Source of the DNA: Necropsobacter massiliensis
GTDB lineage: Bacteria > Pseudomonadota > Gammaproteobacteria > Enterobacterales > Pasteurellaceae
Assembly (NCBI RefSeq): GCF_000827595.2
Contig: NZ_LN776180.1
Span: 173,814-237,813, forward strand
Length of the DNA stretch: 64,000 nucleotides
Reading direction: 5' to 3'
Shown in pieces: positions 26,607 through 37,501 of this stretch. A model generated the notes under the pieces. That model saw only the letters and a program-made list of their open reading frames with translations. It was not told the DNA's origin and searched no databases. Numbering within the stretch: position 1 is the first letter of the stretch; each line of letters starts with the position of its first letter. Made by a program: the position numbers and the translations under genes.

Positions 26607-27710
26607 TTAAATAATTCTGTTTTTCGGATCCTGCTGTGCGACTTTGGCACGAATTTTCGCTTCTAACTGATTAATCAGATCGTCGTTGTCAAACCGTTCT
26701 CGCTGACGTTCGCCGTCAAGATAATAACCGCTTTTCTTATTACCACCAGTTACCCCTAAATCGGATACCAATGCCTCACCCGGTCCGTTAACTACACAGC
26801 CGATAATCGACACATCCATCGGCGTAATAATATCTTCCAGACGCTGTTCCAACGCATTTACCGTGCCGATAACATCAAATTCCTGACGAGAACAAGTCGG
26901 GCAGGCAATAAAATTAATCCCGCGCGAGCGAATACGTAAGGATTTCAGAATATCAAAACCAACTTTGATTTCTTCCACCGGATCTGCTGCCAAAGAAACT
27001 CGCAGCGTATCGCCAATGCCTTCCGCCAGCAGCATACCCAGGCCAATTGCGGATTTCACCGCGCCAGCACGTGCACCGCCCGCTTCGGTAATCCCCAAAT
27101 GCAGCGGCTGTTTAATCGCTTTTGCCAGCAAGCGGTAGCTTTCCACCGCCAAAAACACGTCGGAAGCCTTAACGCTGACTTTAAATTGATCAAAGTTGAG
27201 GCGATCTAAAATCTCCACATGGCGCAACGCACTTTCCAATAACGCCTGCGGTGTTGGTTCGCCATATTTTTCCTGTAAATCCTTCTCCAGCGAACCGGCA
27301 TTCACGCCGATACGAATCGGAATATTATTATCCTTGGCACAGTCCACCACCGCGCGAATCCGGTCTTCCCGCCCAATATTACCCGGATTAATACGCAAAC
27401 AATCTACACCATATTCCGCCACTTTCAGCGCAATACGGTAATCAAAATGAATATCGGCGACTAAAGGCACATTTACCTGTCGTTTAATCAGCTTAAAGGC
27501 CTCCGCCGCATCCATCGTCGGCACCGAAACGCGCACGATATCGGCGCCGACCCGCTCCAGTGATTTGATCTGCGCCACCGTCGCTTCCACATCGGTTGTG
27601 CGGGTATTGGTCATGGATTGTACCGCAATCGGCGCATCCCCGCCGACCGCCACATTGCCCACATAAATTTTTGTCGATTCGCGACGTTTAATATCCGGTT
27701 TGGCTAACAT
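26607..27710 (-). CDS. ispG: 4-hydroxy-3-methylbut-2-enyl-diphosphate synthase (flavodoxin)
   Basis: IspG (GcpE) is a [4Fe-4S] enzyme that reduces methylerythritol cyclodiphosphate to HMBPP in the MEP isoprenoid pathway, which also includes dxr in this window. Family blocks are [16 protein letters not shown] near the start, [11 protein letters not shown], and the cluster-binding cysteines in [13 protein letters not shown] and [16 protein letters not shown] 27710 ([12 protein letters not shown]) gives 367 residues, close to the enteric 372. The frame extends back to 27761, inside rodZ, and is rejected. hisS starts ten bases after its stop. Confidence 0.96.
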   Translation of the reverse strand: MLAKPDIKRRESTKIYVGNVAVGGDAPIAVQSMTNTRTTDVEATVAQIKSLERVGADIVRVSVPTMDAAEAFKLIKRQVNVPLVADIHFDYRIALKVAEYGVDCLRINPGNIGREDRIRAVVDCAKDNNIPIRIGVNAGSLEKDLQEKYGEPTPQALLESALRHVEILDRLNFDQFKVSVKASDVFLAVESYRLLAKAIKQPLHLGITEAGGARAGAVKSAIGLGMLLAEGIGDTLRVSLAADPVEEIKVGFDILKSLRIRSRGINFIACPTCSRQEFDVIGTVNALEQRLEDIITPMDVSIIGCVVNGPGEALVSDLGVTGGNKKSGYYLDGERQRERFDNDDLINQLEAKIRAKVAQQDPKNRII

Positions 27711-27726
27711 TCTTTTACTCTCTGTT

Positions 27727-28755
27727 TTACTGCAATTTAAACTTCGCAACGCGCCCGTCAACGGTCAGCGGATAGACCTCGCCTTTATAGGTAATTTTTA
27801 CATTGCCCGGTGCCCCGATAATCAGCGAATAAGGCGCACCTTGATTAAAGCTCAGCAGCTCGCCCTGTTTATATTCTTTCTGAGCCAACACCTTACGATT
27901 ACTGTCTTTAACACTGATCCAGCAATTAGGTCCAGTGACTTCAATTTGCAGCTCGCCTGCCGGTTGAGCAGAAACATCGGAATTTTGCACCGCACTTTGA
28001 GCGGCATTTTCCTGTCCTTCAGGTGTGCCTATTCCGTTGATTTTATTCATTTCCGATTGCAGGGTCTGGACCGAGGTCGCATGATTGCTTGATGGCGCTT
28101 CCACCGCCGAGGAAAGCGCATTCGCATTAGCGTCTGTATCCGCAACATTCGTCGCCGGCACTGCAACCGGCTCGGCAGAGACCGGCGCTGCCACGCTCGG
28201 TGCGTTGACGGTTTGCGCTTCCTGTTTATCAGCACCGAGACTGATCGCACTACCGGAATCCGCTATTTCACCGACCGGTGCAGCGGCAGTATTCTCCACA
28301 TAATGCTGCACCAGATGATCGCGCTCGGCGTTGGATTTCTGATAGTTTTCCCACCACCACATTGCCGTCATGCCGGCTAAAATCAAGATCACAATCACCG
28401 TAATATAACCGATCCAATGATTATGCGAGGAATACTGGTTGACGGCACGGGTCGCACGCGCATTTTTACCTAAATCGTTATGCGTGGTTTCGCTCAGCGA
28501 GGTCACGACGCTCAGCCAATATGCTTCCGGCACACGCAGAAATTTAGCATAATTTTTCACATAACCTTTCATAAAGGTGGACGGGATCGATTTATGCGTA
28601 AATTCATTGTTTTCAAGACGTTGTAAAATGGAAGGGCGTAAATTAATTTTTCCGGAGACATCTTCCAAAGAAAGGTTTAGCTCCTCTCTTGCCCGGCGAA
28701 AACGTTCGCCTAAAGTTAACTCCGGGTGTTCCTGACTGTGAGTTGGCGCGGTCAT
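27727..28755 (-). CDS. rodZ: Cytoskeleton protein RodZ
   Basis: RodZ anchors MreB to the inner membrane and supports rod shape. The 342 residues have a cytoplasmic Xre/Cro-like helix-turn-helix (about 15-85, [21 protein letters not shown]), a membrane helix (about 115-135, [21 protein letters not shown]), a low-complexity Ala/Ser/Val-rich periplasmic linker (about 145-255), and a C-terminal beta domain (DUF4115) ending [14 protein letters not shown]. It sits between pilW and ispG as in enteric genomes. The 141-base gap upstream has no clear terminator and may hold its own promoter. Confidence 0.94.
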   Translation of the reverse strand: MTAPTHSQEHPELTLGERFRRAREELNLSLEDVSGKINLRPSILQRLENNEFTHKSIPSTFMKGYVKNYAKFLRVPEAYWLSVVTSLSETTHNDLGKNARATRAVNQYSSHNHWIGYITVIVILILAGMTAMWWWENYQKSNAERDHLVQHYVENTAAAPVGEIADSGSAISLGADKQEAQTVNAPSVAAPVSAEPVAVPATNVADTDANANALSSAVEAPSSNHATSVQTLQSEMNKINGIGTPEGQENAAQSAVQNSDVSAQPAGELQIEVTGPNCWISVKDSNRKVLAQKEYKQGELLSFNQGAPYSLIIGAPGNVKITYKGEVYPLTVDGRVAKFKLQ

Positions 28756-28896
28756 ATCGGTTCTTCTTGGTATCTGATTTCAGTTAAAATTCAAGAGGTA
28801 AAGTTTAAAGTCGCAAGGCGTATTTTGCAACAGTTATTGTCAGGATCGCCAATAAAAACGGTGCGCGAATCTGTCAAACGAAACACCTAACCGGCG

Positions 28897-29448
28897 CTAT
28901 TTTTTGTGTGCTAAAACGCGCAGCGCCTGTGCCCGCGCTGGCGACAGTTTGTGTAATAAATCCAAATAACGCTGAAAAAGTGCGGTGTTATTTTCCGATA
29001 AAGCGCACAATGCGATATTCTCGTAAGTGTCCGCCTGATGATAATAATTCGGCGTGTTCAAGGCATGCTGAAACTGCTCATAGGCGCTGTCAAATCGCCC
29101 CTGCGCACATAAAAAAGCGCCGTAATTGTTATACACATCGCCTTGTTTTTTATCCAATTTAAGCGCACTGGCATAGGCGTTTTCCGCTTGCACTGCATCA
29201 CCTTGCAATTGATAAAAATACGCCAATGCGGCATGCACCAGATAATAATCTGGCGCATAAGACAAGGCTTTATCAAAATTCAGTTTCGCCTGAACGGGAT
29301 TCTGCCGGTTCAGATAGCCCAGTCCCAATTCGACGCGTGCTTTTGCCGCCTGCTGCGTGTCAAAATCTGCTGGCGTGTCCGACCGAACGGTACAAGCCGA
29401 CAATATCAGAGCGAAAACAACGGGAAATAACAACTTTAATGCCGACAT
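28897..29448 (-). CDS. pilW: Type IV pilus biogenesis/stability lipoprotein PilW (PilF)
   Basis: PilW is a TPR lipoprotein that helps assemble the secretin ring of type IV pili. The 183 residues start with a lipoprotein signal whose lipobox is LSAC (Cys about residue 19). Four to five TPR motifs follow, for example AKARVELGLGYLNRQNPVQA and GDVYNNYGAFLCAQGRFDSA. It lies 30 bases after rlmN. Its partner secretin is the product of comE at the end of this window, so it belongs to the DNA uptake machinery. In Haemophilus the equivalent gene is in the competence regulon. Confidence 0.92.
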   Translation of the reverse strand: MSALKLLFPVVFALILSACTVRSDTPADFDTQQAAKARVELGLGYLNRQNPVQAKLNFDKALSYAPDYYLVHAALAYFYQLQGDAVQAENAYASALKLDKKQGDVYNNYGAFLCAQGRFDSAYEQFQHALNTPNYYHQADTYENIALCALSENNTALFQRYLDLLHKLSPARAQALRVLAHKK

Positions 29449-29478
29449 CGTGATGCTCTCCTATTCTGCGATGACAGG

Positions 29479-30597
29479 CTAGTGCACCTGCACTGCGCTA
29501 ATTGCCTGCCCGAAACGTTTTTTCTGCGCCGTTCTTTTGGTTCTATCAATCACATCGCCCGCCAGCTGACCGCACGCCGCGTCAATATCGTCACCGCGGG
29601 TTTTGCGTACAATCACGGTAAAACCGTATTCCATCAGCGTTTTTTGGAAACGGTCGATACGCGTATTGGAACTTTTGGCATAAGGCGCCTGTGGAAATGG
29701 GTTCCATGGAATCAGATTGATTTTACAAGGGGTATTTTTTAGCACGGCCGCCAGCTGATGGGCATGCTCGATACCGTCATTCACATGATCCAACATCACA
29801 TATTCAATCGTAACTTTACCGTGGTTGGCGTTGGACACGCTCAAATAACGGTTAACCGCCTCGATCAGCATATTAATATTGTATTTTTTATTAAGCGGCA
29901 CGATCTCATCACGCAGCTCATCATTCGGGGCGTGCAGAGAAATCGCTAGCGCCACATCAATCATTTCATGCAGTTTATCCAGCGCCGGTACCACACCGGA
30001 TGTGGATAAAGTCACGCGGCGTTTGGACAGCCCATAGGCGAAATCGTCCAGCATAATTTCCATCGCTGGCACTACATTCGCTACATTCAGCAGCGGTTCG
30101 CCCATGCCCATCATCACCACATTGGTAATCGGTCGTACACCGGTCACGCCGAAATTGCCGATAATTTTCGACGCCCGCCAAACCTGTCCGATAATTTCGG
30201 ATACAGTCAGATTGCGGTTAAAGCCTTGCTGGGCGGTAGAACAAAAGGTACATGCCAGCGCGCAACCCACCTGTGACGACACACACAGCGTCGCGCGATC
30301 CGCCTCCGGAATATACACGGTTTCCACCTGCTGATCGCCCACCTGCATCGCCCATTTAATCGTGCCGTCTGCCGAGCGTTGTTCCACCGCCACTTGCGGC
30401 GCTTTAATCTCCGCCACCGCTTTCAGTTTCTCACGCAACGGTTTGTTAATATTGGTCATATTATCAAAGTTGTCTTCGCCGAAATGGTAAATCCATTTCA
30501 CCAATTGATCGGCGCGGAACGGCTTTTCGCCCAGTTCTTTAAAAAACTCGCGCATCTGGCGGCGGGTTAAATTCATTAAATTGATTTTTTCTGACAT
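29479..30597 (-). CDS. rlmN: Dual-specificity RNA methyltransferase RlmN
   Basis: RlmN is a radical-SAM enzyme that makes 2-methyladenosine at A2503 of 23S rRNA and A37 of some tRNAs. The radical-SAM cysteines are in [15 protein letters not shown] (CxxxCxxC). The two catalytic cysteines lie near residue 118 (CVSSQ-type CVSSQVGC) and at the C-terminal DIDAACGQL. The start is ATG 30597 ([14 protein letters not shown]), preceded by CGAGGCAC; the frame extends to 30627. This gives 372 residues. It leads the rlmN-pilW-rodZ-ispG-hisS-yfgM group. Confidence 0.96.
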   Translation of the reverse strand: MSEKINLMNLTRRQMREFFKELGEKPFRADQLVKWIYHFGEDNFDNMTNINKPLREKLKAVAEIKAPQVAVEQRSADGTIKWAMQVGDQQVETVYIPEADRATLCVSSQVGCALACTFCSTAQQGFNRNLTVSEIIGQVWRASKIIGNFGVTGVRPITNVVMMGMGEPLLNVANVVPAMEIMLDDFAYGLSKRRVTLSTSGVVPALDKLHEMIDVALAISLHAPNDELRDEIVPLNKKYNINMLIEAVNRYLSVSNANHGKVTIEYVMLDHVNDGIEHAHQLAAVLKNTPCKINLIPWNPFPQAPYAKSSNTRIDRFQKTLMEYGFTVIVRKTRGDDIDAACGQLAGDVIDRTKRTAQKKRFGQAISAVQVH

Positions 30598-30661
30598 ACT
30601 GTGCCTCGTTATTACACCTTGCGGCAATCTAAAAAACAGGCAGCGATTGTACTGATTTCAG

Positions 30662-30677
30662 TGCGATTAATCTAGCA
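30662..30677 (-). promoter_or_regulatory. Possible CRP-S site upstream of rlmN-pilW
   Basis: The core TGCGA-N6-TAGCA differs from the competence CRP-S core TGCGA-N6-TCGCA at one base and lies 65 bases before the rlmN start. A second dyad, TTTTGC (30679-30684) with GCAAAA (30693-30698), has the CRP-S outer arms but spacing two bases too short. The best nearby -10 (TACAAT, 30651-30646) is not at the expected distance from either. Confidence 0.3.
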
Positions 30678-30711
30678 ATTTTGCGCCGCCATGCAAAACA
30701 AAAGAAAAAAG

Positions 30712-30761
30712 CACCGCACTTTTTTGCGATCCCGATCGCAGGAAGCATAAAAAGTGCGGTG
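30712..30761 (-). terminator. Terminator built from two uptake sequences
   Basis: CACCGCACTTTTT (30712-30724) and AAAAAGTGCGGTG (30749-30761) are perfect 13-bp arms. The loop contains a second dyad, GCGATC with GATCGC (30726-30739). On the - strand the structure is followed by six T residues, so it should end transcription of the AI-2E/glnB/mog group, whose last stop codon is at 30843. Confidence 0.75.
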
Positions 30762-30842
30762 TATTTTTCGATTTTTTCGTTATTCTGCGCTAATCTGCGC
30801 GACATTCGACATTATTCCGCTGTCGCAAAACCGCGTTTTATC

Positions 30843-31910
30843 TTATTCCGCTGGCTTGTTTTGTACCGAAAACTGCTTGACATCACCCAACAGTAACGCA
30901 TATTTAATCGTAGTCGGGCTGGCCTCCAACGCAATTTTCAATACCATCGTTAGCGGCACCGATAAAAACATGCCGACCGTGCCGAGTAGCCAACCCCAGA
31001 ATAACAGGGACAAAAACACCACCAGCGTGGAAAGCCCCAGCGTGCGCCCCATCATTTTCGGTTCCACCATATTGCCCATCACCATGTTGATCGCAATCAC
31101 ACCGGCGGAAACGCTAAAACCGGTCACAAAACCGTTCAGCAAAAACGCCTGTACGATAATCGGGACAGCGGCAATGATCGAGCCGATATTCGGAATATAA
31201 TTCAGAAGAAAACTTAACGTCGCCCACAGCACGGCATATTGCACTCCCATAATTTTCAACAGCACAAACACCAGAATTCCGGTGATTAGGCTGACAACAG
31301 TTTTGACCCCTAAATAAGTGATCACGCCTTGTAAAATGCGGTCGATATATACATCGTGCTGAACATCCTGATTGTCTTGGCTGAACACTAATGCCAGTTT
31401 GCGTTTTGCCATCGGGGCTTCCAGCAGCATAAACACAACCACCAAAAACAGGATGAATACGTTGGTGACCACGCCGGAAAAACTCAATAAAAAGTTACTG
31501 ACAAAATTCATGATCACACTCGGATCAAAGTTTTCCATGACCTGTTCACGGGAGATCCCGAAAGACAAATGAAAACGTCCTGCCAGCGCGGTAATATCAC
31601 TAAGGCGTTGCGATAACAAGTGCTGATACTGCGGTATGGAACGAGTAAATTCCTGCGCCGTACTGTTAATTAAGCCGATCAGAAAGAAGAAGATGACTAA
31701 AATCATCACAAACAACACACCGATTGCTAACCAGTGCGGCATTTTGCGCGCGGTCATGAAATTGATGATCGGTGAACAGATAATGGCAATAAACAATGAC
31801 AGTAGAAACGGCACGGCAATTTCACTGGCAGACTTTACGCCAGCTAAAATAATCACCAACGCGGCAATGCCGACCAGCAATCGCAGTAAGGTTGAATGTG
31901 TTTTTTCCAT
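30843..31910 (-). CDS. AI-2E family transporter (PerM/TqsA-like)
   Basis: The 355-residue protein has seven to eight membrane helices: two N-terminal pairs, a soluble stretch (about 85-150) and a C-terminal core with LSFLLNYIPNIGSIIAAVPIIVQ and VEPKMMGRTLGLS, which are typical of the family. Members have been linked to autoinducer-2 export, sodium/proton exchange and other solutes, so the substrate is open. It lies three bases after glnB on the same strand and is probably read from the same transcript. Confidence 0.88.
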   Translation of the reverse strand: MEKTHSTLLRLLVGIAALVIILAGVKSASEIAVPFLLSLFIAIICSPIINFMTARKMPHWLAIGVLFVMILVIFFFLIGLINSTAQEFTRSIPQYQHLLSQRLSDITALAGRFHLSFGISREQVMENFDPSVIMNFVSNFLLSFSGVVTNVFILFLVVVFMLLEAPMAKRKLALVFSQDNQDVQHDVYIDRILQGVITYLGVKTVVSLITGILVFVLLKIMGVQYAVLWATLSFLLNYIPNIGSIIAAVPIIVQAFLLNGFVTGFSVSAGVIAINMVMGNMVEPKMMGRTLGLSTLVVFLSLLFWGWLLGTVGMFLSVPLTMVLKIALEASPTTIKYALLLGDVKQFSVQNKPAE

Positions 31911-31913
31911 CGC

Positions 31914-32300
<387 letters not shown>

Positions 32301-32879
32301 TTAACGTCTGGCAGATTTCGGTCTGAAACTTTCAATCACTGCAGCGTTGGTGTCAATATAGATGCCGTCGATCAACTGTAGACAATAGGGCACAGCGGCA
32401 AATATGCCGCGAACCAGCACTTTGCCGTCTGCATCCTTCACGCCTTCCAGTGTTTCTCTAATCGCTTTCGGCTGTCCCGGCAAATTCAAAATCAAGCTGT
32501 TTTTACGAATGACGCCGACTTGACGGGATAATATCGCGGTCGGCACAAAATGCAGGCTGACCTGACGCATTTGTTCGCCAAAACCTGGCATTTCACGGTC
32601 CGCCACCGCCAAAGTGGCATCCGGCGTCACATCGCGTTTAGCCGGCCCGGTGCCGCCAGTGGTCAGTACCAAATGACAATGATGCACATCCACCAACTCG
32701 CATAAGGTTTGTTCAATAATAGCCTGTTCGTCGGGAATCAGGCGGGTTTCCAGCATAAACGGGGCGCTCAGCGCCTGTTCCAGCCAAGTTTGTAACTCAG
32801 GAATGCCCTGATCCTGATAAACGCCTTGCGAGGCGCGATCAGAGACGGAGACTAAGCCGATTTTTAAAAGTGCGGTCAT
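32301..32879 (-). CDS. mog: Molybdopterin adenylyltransferase Mog
   Basis: Mog adenylylates molybdopterin to prepare it for molybdate insertion in Moco synthesis. The 192 residues (E. coli 195) show the MoaB/Mog fold signatures: KIGLVSVSDRASQGVYQDQG, LVLTTGGTGPAKRDVTPDAT and the conserved NLPGQPKAI. The start codon is followed directly by an inverted uptake sequence, which encodes Thr-Ala-Leu-Leu. Translation starts behind AAGGAAA. It is 48 bases upstream of glnB. Confidence 0.95.
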   Translation of the reverse strand: MTALLKIGLVSVSDRASQGVYQDQGIPELQTWLEQALSAPFMLETRLIPDEQAIIEQTLCELVDVHHCHLVLTTGGTGPAKRDVTPDATLAVADREMPGFGEQMRQVSLHFVPTAILSRQVGVIRKNSLILNLPGQPKAIRETLEGVKDADGKVLVRGIFAAVPYCLQLIDGIYIDTNAAVIESFRPKSARR

Positions 32880-32955
32880 ATTTTTCCTTATTTCTTCAAC
32901 CTAAACTTCATTGTCAGTGTTATGCTTGCAATCGTTACCCATACATGCCGCGACA

Positions 32956-34824
32956 TCAAAACGGGAATAATACCGGTACGAGGAAAATAGTGACCAACAT
33001 CACTAAAATCGTAAACGGTACGCCGACCTTGACGAAATCACTGAATTTATAATTTGCCGGCCCCAGCACCATGGTATTGACCGGTGAGGAAATCGGTGTC
33101 ATAAAAGCGGCGGAAGCGGCAACCGCAACGGTCATCGCAAAAGGCACCGGCGAAAGATTCAGATGCTGCGCCATAGTGATTGCAATCGGTGCCATTAGAA
33201 TCGCCGTTGCAGTATTGGAAATAAACAATCCGATAACCGCCGATAACATAAACAAGCTGATGAGAATCCAGTGTTTCCCCATTTCACCGACGGTATTGAT
33301 CATAAAATCCACAATTAGGGCGATCCCGCCAGTTTTCTGTAATGCAATGGAAAAAGGCATCATACCGACAATCAAAATCAAACTCGACCAATGGATCGAA
33401 CCGTAGGCACTTTTGGCATCCACGCAACGAAATTTCGCCAGCAGCAAACAAGCGATCAGTGCCGCCACCACATTCGGCACAATGCCGCTGACCATCAATA
33501 CCACCATCACAAAAATGGAAAATAAGGCGTGCGGCGCCTGACTTTGCGCCGGTACCGCCCGCTCAATTTCCGCCGGATAATCCAGCACAAAGAAACTTTT
33601 AGTCTTATTGCGCATATCTCGGATCAATTTCCATGACCCGATCACCAGCAGCAAATCGCCGGCTTTTAACGGTTCTTCTACTAAATTGCCGGTTAAAATT
33701 TCGTTATTGCGTTTGATCCCCACCACATTTAATCCGTAACGGGAACGAAACCGCACTTCTGCTACGCTGCGCGTCAGATAATCGCTGTCGGGAATCGGGG
33801 TAACTTCGACCATGCCCATGGATTTCGATTGCTGACTGAAATCATAGCCACGAATTTCTGCCGGTTCCAGCTCATGCTGACGACAGAATTCGTCCAAATC
33901 CAGCTCGGGATTACCTATATCAATTAATAAAATATCTTTTTCTTTGATTTCTTCTTTTCCTAACGAAGAAGATAAAAAAACCGGGCGAAAACGCTTCCAG
34001 CGCTCAATCGCCAACACGTTTAACGCATAATTGGAACGCAGGTGCAGCTCTTCCAGCGGCTGACCGATAAAATCCGAACCGGCTCGCACAACAAAACGCT
34101 TAGTCCGTTCTTGCAGGTTATATTCATCGATCAACTCACGGATAGAACGCCGACCGGCAGATTGGTTGCGCTCATCCTCGGCACCGCCTAACCAGTTGCG
34201 TGCGATCAGCATATATACAATGCCGATGATCAGCACCACCAAACCGATCGGGGTAAACGAAAAGAAACTCAAACGCTCGCCCGCCGCCCGGATTAATTCC
34301 GCATTCACCACCAAATTCGGCGGCGTGGCAATTAACGTCATCATGCCGCTGATAAGCCCGGCGAAACTGAGCGGCATCATTAAACGCCGTGCCGAAATAT
34401 TCATTTTCTGGCAAATCACCAACACCACCGGAATAAAAATCGCCACCACCCCAGTGGAGCTCATAAATGCGCCCAAGCCCGCCACCGCCAGCATCAATAA
34501 AACCAGTACGCGGGTTTCGCTGTTTTTCGACATTCGCAACAGCCATTCGCTGACCTGATAGGCAATCCCGGTACGCACCAATCCTTCCCCGACAATAAAC
34601 AGCAACGCAATCAGAATAATATTGGGATCACTGAACCCCGCCAAAACTTCCTGTACGGTTAAAATACCGCTCAGACTAAACGCCAGCATCACCAATAAGG
34701 CGATCACGTCCATGCGGATTTTATTGCGTACAAATAAAACTATCGCAACGACAAGAAATGTCACCACCCAGAATAAAGGGTCTGAAAATACCGTCTCCCG
34801 CCACTGTGCCAACAGTTCTGTCAC
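32956..34824 (-). CDS. SLC13/DASS-type permease with two TrkA-C (RCK-C) domains
   Basis: The 622 residues have the two-part transporter build of the ArsB/NhaD/DASS superfamily. About five membrane helices come first (1-210, with MSSTGVVAIFIPVVL and LIATPPNLVVNAELI helical-hairpin loops). A soluble insert follows (about 220-400) with two TrkA-C domains, each of the form RFRSRYGLNVVGIKR and LRSNYALNVLAIERW. A second membrane half ends with FISNTATAILMAPIA and FMTPISSPVNTMVLG. This matches the YfbS group. The two asparagine-threonine hairpins bind sodium in relatives. Substrate, possibly an inorganic anion or dicarboxylate, is not known. Confidence 0.88.
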   Translation of the reverse strand: MTELLAQWRETVFSDPLFWVVTFLVVAIVLFVRNKIRMDVIALLVMLAFSLSGILTVQEVLAGFSDPNIILIALLFIVGEGLVRTGIAYQVSEWLLRMSKNSETRVLVLLMLAVAGLGAFMSSTGVVAIFIPVVLVICQKMNISARRLMMPLSFAGLISGMMTLIATPPNLVVNAELIRAAGERLSFFSFTPIGLVVLIIGIVYMLIARNWLGGAEDERNQSAGRRSIRELIDEYNLQERTKRFVVRAGSDFIGQPLEELHLRSNYALNVLAIERWKRFRPVFLSSSLGKEEIKEKDILLIDIGNPELDLDEFCRQHELEPAEIRGYDFSQQSKSMGMVEVTPIPDSDYLTRSVAEVRFRSRYGLNVVGIKRNNEILTGNLVEEPLKAGDLLLVIGSWKLIRDMRNKTKSFFVLDYPAEIERAVPAQSQAPHALFSIFVMVVLMVSGIVPNVVAALIACLLLAKFRCVDAKSAYGSIHWSSLILIVGMMPFSIALQKTGGIALIVDFMINTVGEMGKHWILISLFMLSAVIGLFISNTATAILMAPIAITMAQHLNLSPVPFAMTVAVAASAAFMTPISSPVNTMVLGPANYKFSDFVKVGVPFTILVMLVTIFLVPVLFPF

Positions 34825-34865
34825 GCTGTCCTCCTTTTTAACTTAAAATTGCGTTCCGTGTTTGA

Positions 34866-35459
34866 TTATACGTGTTCCAACAGTTTTCTAACAGGAGAAA
34901 AACTGCGCCGATGCTGCGCTAAAGGACCGAATTGCGCCAATTTTTCTAAATGCAGTTTGGTCGGATACCCTTTATGGCGGGCAAAGGCATACTGCGGATA
35001 TAATCGATCCAGCTCCTGCATTTCTCGATCTCTTGCTACCTTCGCCAAAATTGAGGCGGCACTGATTTCCGCCACCAGACTATCGCCTTTCACCACCGCC
35101 TGCGCTGGCATATCAAATTGCGGCGCGCGGTTGCCGTCCACCAGCACAAAGTGCGGTTGAATTTTCAGCCGTTTTACCGCCCGTTGCATGGCAAGCATGG
35201 TCGCCTGCAAAATATTCAAGCGATCGATTTCCTCCGGCTCAGCACGCCCTAACGCCCATGCCAGCGCGTTTTGTTTGATTTCGACCTCCAACAGCAAGCG
35301 TTTTTTCTCCGACAGCGTTTTACTGTCGGATAATCCTGCAATCGGTCGATGCGGATCTAAAATAACCGCCGCGGTCACCACCGCGCCGACTAACGGTCCG
35401 CGCCCTACTTCATCGACGCCGGCGATGAAATCATAAGCGGGATAAATAAATGCTGCCAT
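34866..35459 (-). CDS. rnhB: Ribonuclease HII
   Basis: RnhB cleaves RNA in RNA-DNA hybrids and removes single ribonucleotides from DNA. The catalytic acidic residues lie in [17 protein letters not shown] (Asp and Glu), VLVDGNRAP (Asp) and the C-terminal [17 protein letters not shown]. The length of 197 residues is typical (E. coli 198). It begins three bases after lpxB and closes the pyrH-to-rnhB envelope cluster. Confidence 0.96.
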   Translation of the reverse strand: MAAFIYPAYDFIAGVDEVGRGPLVGAVVTAAVILDPHRPIAGLSDSKTLSEKKRLLLEVEIKQNALAWALGRAEPEEIDRLNILQATMLAMQRAVKRLKIQPHFVLVDGNRAPQFDMPAQAVVKGDSLVAEISAASILAKVARDREMQELDRLYPQYAFARHKGYPTKLHLEKLAQFGPLAQHRRSFSPVRKLLEHV

Positions 35460-35462
35460 ATT

Positions 35463-36629
35463 CTATGTCTCTAATAAATCAATTACGGCCTGTGCCGCTT
35501 GTTTATCGGCATCGCACTGAATTAACCGATGCAGTGCGGTAAAGCGCTCGATCAAATGCTGCCGTTTTTGCACCGCACTTTCCGTGCTTTCCAGATAAGG
35601 CGACAGCGCTGCCGCTAATTTTTCCGCACTGCAATCCTGCTGGATCAACTCGGGCACCAGCATTTCATCCGCCAACAGATTCGGCAGAGAAATATACTTG
35701 CTTTTCACCAGCCGTTTTGCCAGAAAATAGGTTAGCGGCTTCATGCGATAACCCACCACCATCGGCGATTTGCACAGCATACATTCCAGCGCCGCGGTGC
35801 CGGATGCCAACATTGTCGCTTCAGCCGCAATCATCGCTTGGCGCGCGTTGCCGTCCAGCAACATAACCTCCAGCGTCGGCGCCAGCTGCGCTTTAATCCG
35901 TTCAAACTGGCGACGGCGTTTATCGTTAATCAGCGGCACTAAAAAGCGTAGCTCCGAATATTGCTGTTTAAGCAATTGTGCCGCACGCAAAAACGGTTCG
36001 CTCAGAAATTCCACTTCGGCACGACGGCTGCCGACCAGTATCGCAACATAACGTTGCTGCGGATCCAACCCCAAAGCCTGACAGGCTTCGGCACGATTCG
36101 GCTTCAGCGCAATCGCATCTGCCATGGTATGCCCGATAAAACGGCAGGGCACGTTAAAGCGGTCGTAAAAGGCTTTTTCAAACGGCAGAAACGCCAGCAC
36201 CAGATTGGTGGCTTTTGCGATCTTATGAATCCGTTGCTGACGCCATGCCCATACCGACGGGCTAACATAATGCACGGTGCGAATGCCTTGTGCTTTCAGC
36301 TTCAACTCAATATCCAGATTAAAATCCGGCGCGTCGATACCGATAAAAATATCGGGTTTGCGCGCCAACATCGTCTCAATCACCATTCGGCGGATTTTCA
36401 GCAAGCGGGGCAAATGCTTCACCACTTCCGCCAATCCCATAACGGCGATCTCCTCCATATCCACCAGCGTTTGACAGCCCGCTTCCTGCATTTGCCGACC
36501 GGCAATACCGATAAAACGCGCATTCGGATAGCGAAGCTTCAGGCTACGGATCAAACCTGCACCGAGAATGTCACCGGAAACCTCACCGGCGACAAGCGCG
36601 ATTAACGGTTGCTTATTTGCTTGTTGCAT
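35463..36629 (-). CDS. lpxB: Lipid-A-disaccharide synthase
   Basis: LpxB joins UDP-2,3-diacylglucosamine and lipid X into the lipid A disaccharide at the inner membrane. It is a GT19 enzyme. Family blocks include [16 protein letters not shown] at the start, [25 protein letters not shown] and LASGTAALE near the sugar-nucleotide site. ATG 36629 gives 388 residues. The frame extends to 36662, but the added codons begin inside an uptake sequence (36651-36659 and 36670-36678 surround the gap) and are not conserved. It follows lpxA by 74 bases. Confidence 0.96.
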   Translation of the reverse strand: MQQANKQPLIALVAGEVSGDILGAGLIRSLKLRYPNARFIGIAGRQMQEAGCQTLVDMEEIAVMGLAEVVKHLPRLLKIRRMVIETMLARKPDIFIGIDAPDFNLDIELKLKAQGIRTVHYVSPSVWAWRQQRIHKIAKATNLVLAFLPFEKAFYDRFNVPCRFIGHTMADAIALKPNRAEACQALGLDPQQRYVAILVGSRRAEVEFLSEPFLRAAQLLKQQYSELRFLVPLINDKRRRQFERIKAQLAPTLEVMLLDGNARQAMIAAEATMLASGTAALECMLCKSPMVVGYRMKPLTYFLAKRLVKSKYISLPNLLADEMLVPELIQQDCSAEKLAAALSPYLESTESAVQKRQHLIERFTALHRLIQCDADKQAAQAVIDLLET

Positions 36630-36703
36630 AGCTAAATTCCATAAAAAATAACCGCACTTCATATGACAAAAGTGCGGTCAAAAAATTAAACGTTTTTACA
36701 GCC

Positions 36704-37492
36704 TTAACGGATAATACCGCGGGTCGAGCGTTTAAAGAAATCCAGAAAGAAACTGATCGAGGCCTCAGTCTGCGCATATTGTTCAATCTGTGGCATGGCT
36801 TCCTCTAACGTTTTTCCGCTGCGGTAAATCAACTTATAAACATTACGGATCGCATGCAGCGCCGGTTTATCAAAACCGCGACGTTTCAGCCCTTCAATAT
36901 TCACGCCGAAAGGCTGTGCGTGATTGCCCTGCGCCATCACGTAAGGCGGCACGTCCTGGCTTACCATGGAACCACCGCCCAGCATAACATGCGCACCGAT
37001 GATAACAAATTGGTGGATCGCCGACATGCCGCCGACAACCACAAAATCGTCCAGTTCTACATGACCTGCCAGTGTTGCGTTATTCGCTAGAATACAGCGG
37101 TTTTTAATTTGGCAATCATGGGCGATATGCGCATTAATCATAAACAGATTGTCATCGCCTACACGGGTAACCCCGCCGCCCTGTACGGTACCGCGATGAA
37201 TGGTGACACTTTCGCGAATACGGTTACGGTTGCCGATAAAGGTTTTGGTCGGTTCGCCCTGATATTTCAAATCCTGATTGACTTCACCAATACTGGCGAA
37301 CTGAAAAATCTGATTGTCTTCACCGATTTTGGTCACGCCTTTCACAACGACATGAGAATGCAGTATCGTTCCCTTGCCGATTTCAACCTCCGGGCCGATA
37401 ATACAGAAAGGTCCGATGACCACATTTTCACCGATTTTAGCCCCATCTTCTACAATGGAAGTGGGATGAATTTTCGCACTTGGGTGGATCAT
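36704..37492 (-). CDS. lpxA: UDP-N-acetylglucosamine acyltransferase
   Basis: LpxA adds the first 3-hydroxyacyl chain to UDP-GlcNAc from acyl-ACP, starting lipid A synthesis. The 262 residues are a left-handed beta-helix built from hexapeptide repeats, for example [16 protein letters not shown] and [19 protein letters not shown]. The catalytic histidine lies in NAHIAHDC, and the helical C-terminus begins near residue 190 ([12 protein letters not shown]). AAGGAG precedes the start. It begins nine bases after fabZ. Confidence 0.97.
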   Translation of the reverse strand: MIHPSAKIHPTSIVEDGAKIGENVVIGPFCIIGPEVEIGKGTILHSHVVVKGVTKIGEDNQIFQFASIGEVNQDLKYQGEPTKTFIGNRNRIRESVTIHRGTVQGGGVTRVGDDNLFMINAHIAHDCQIKNRCILANNATLAGHVELDDFVVVGGMSAIHQFVIIGAHVMLGGGSMVSQDVPPYVMAQGNHAQPFGVNIEGLKRRGFDKPALHAIRNVYKLIYRSGKTLEEAMPQIEQYAQTEASISFFLDFFKRSTRGIIR

Positions 37493-37501
37493 AATCGCTC
37501 C

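Noticed and set aside
26597..26650. Longer hisS beginning inside ispG
   Set aside because: It would overlap ispG and add 18 unconserved residues; GTG 26596 has a good ribosome site and the standard N-terminus.
28756..28896. Possible extra gene or terminator between pilW and rodZ
   Set aside because: No frame with a ribosome site and no clear dyad with a T-run could be found in these 141 bases.
36630..36662. Longer lpxB beginning MKCG
   Set aside because: The extra codons come from the uptake sequences around 36651-36678 and are not part of the LpxB N-terminus.
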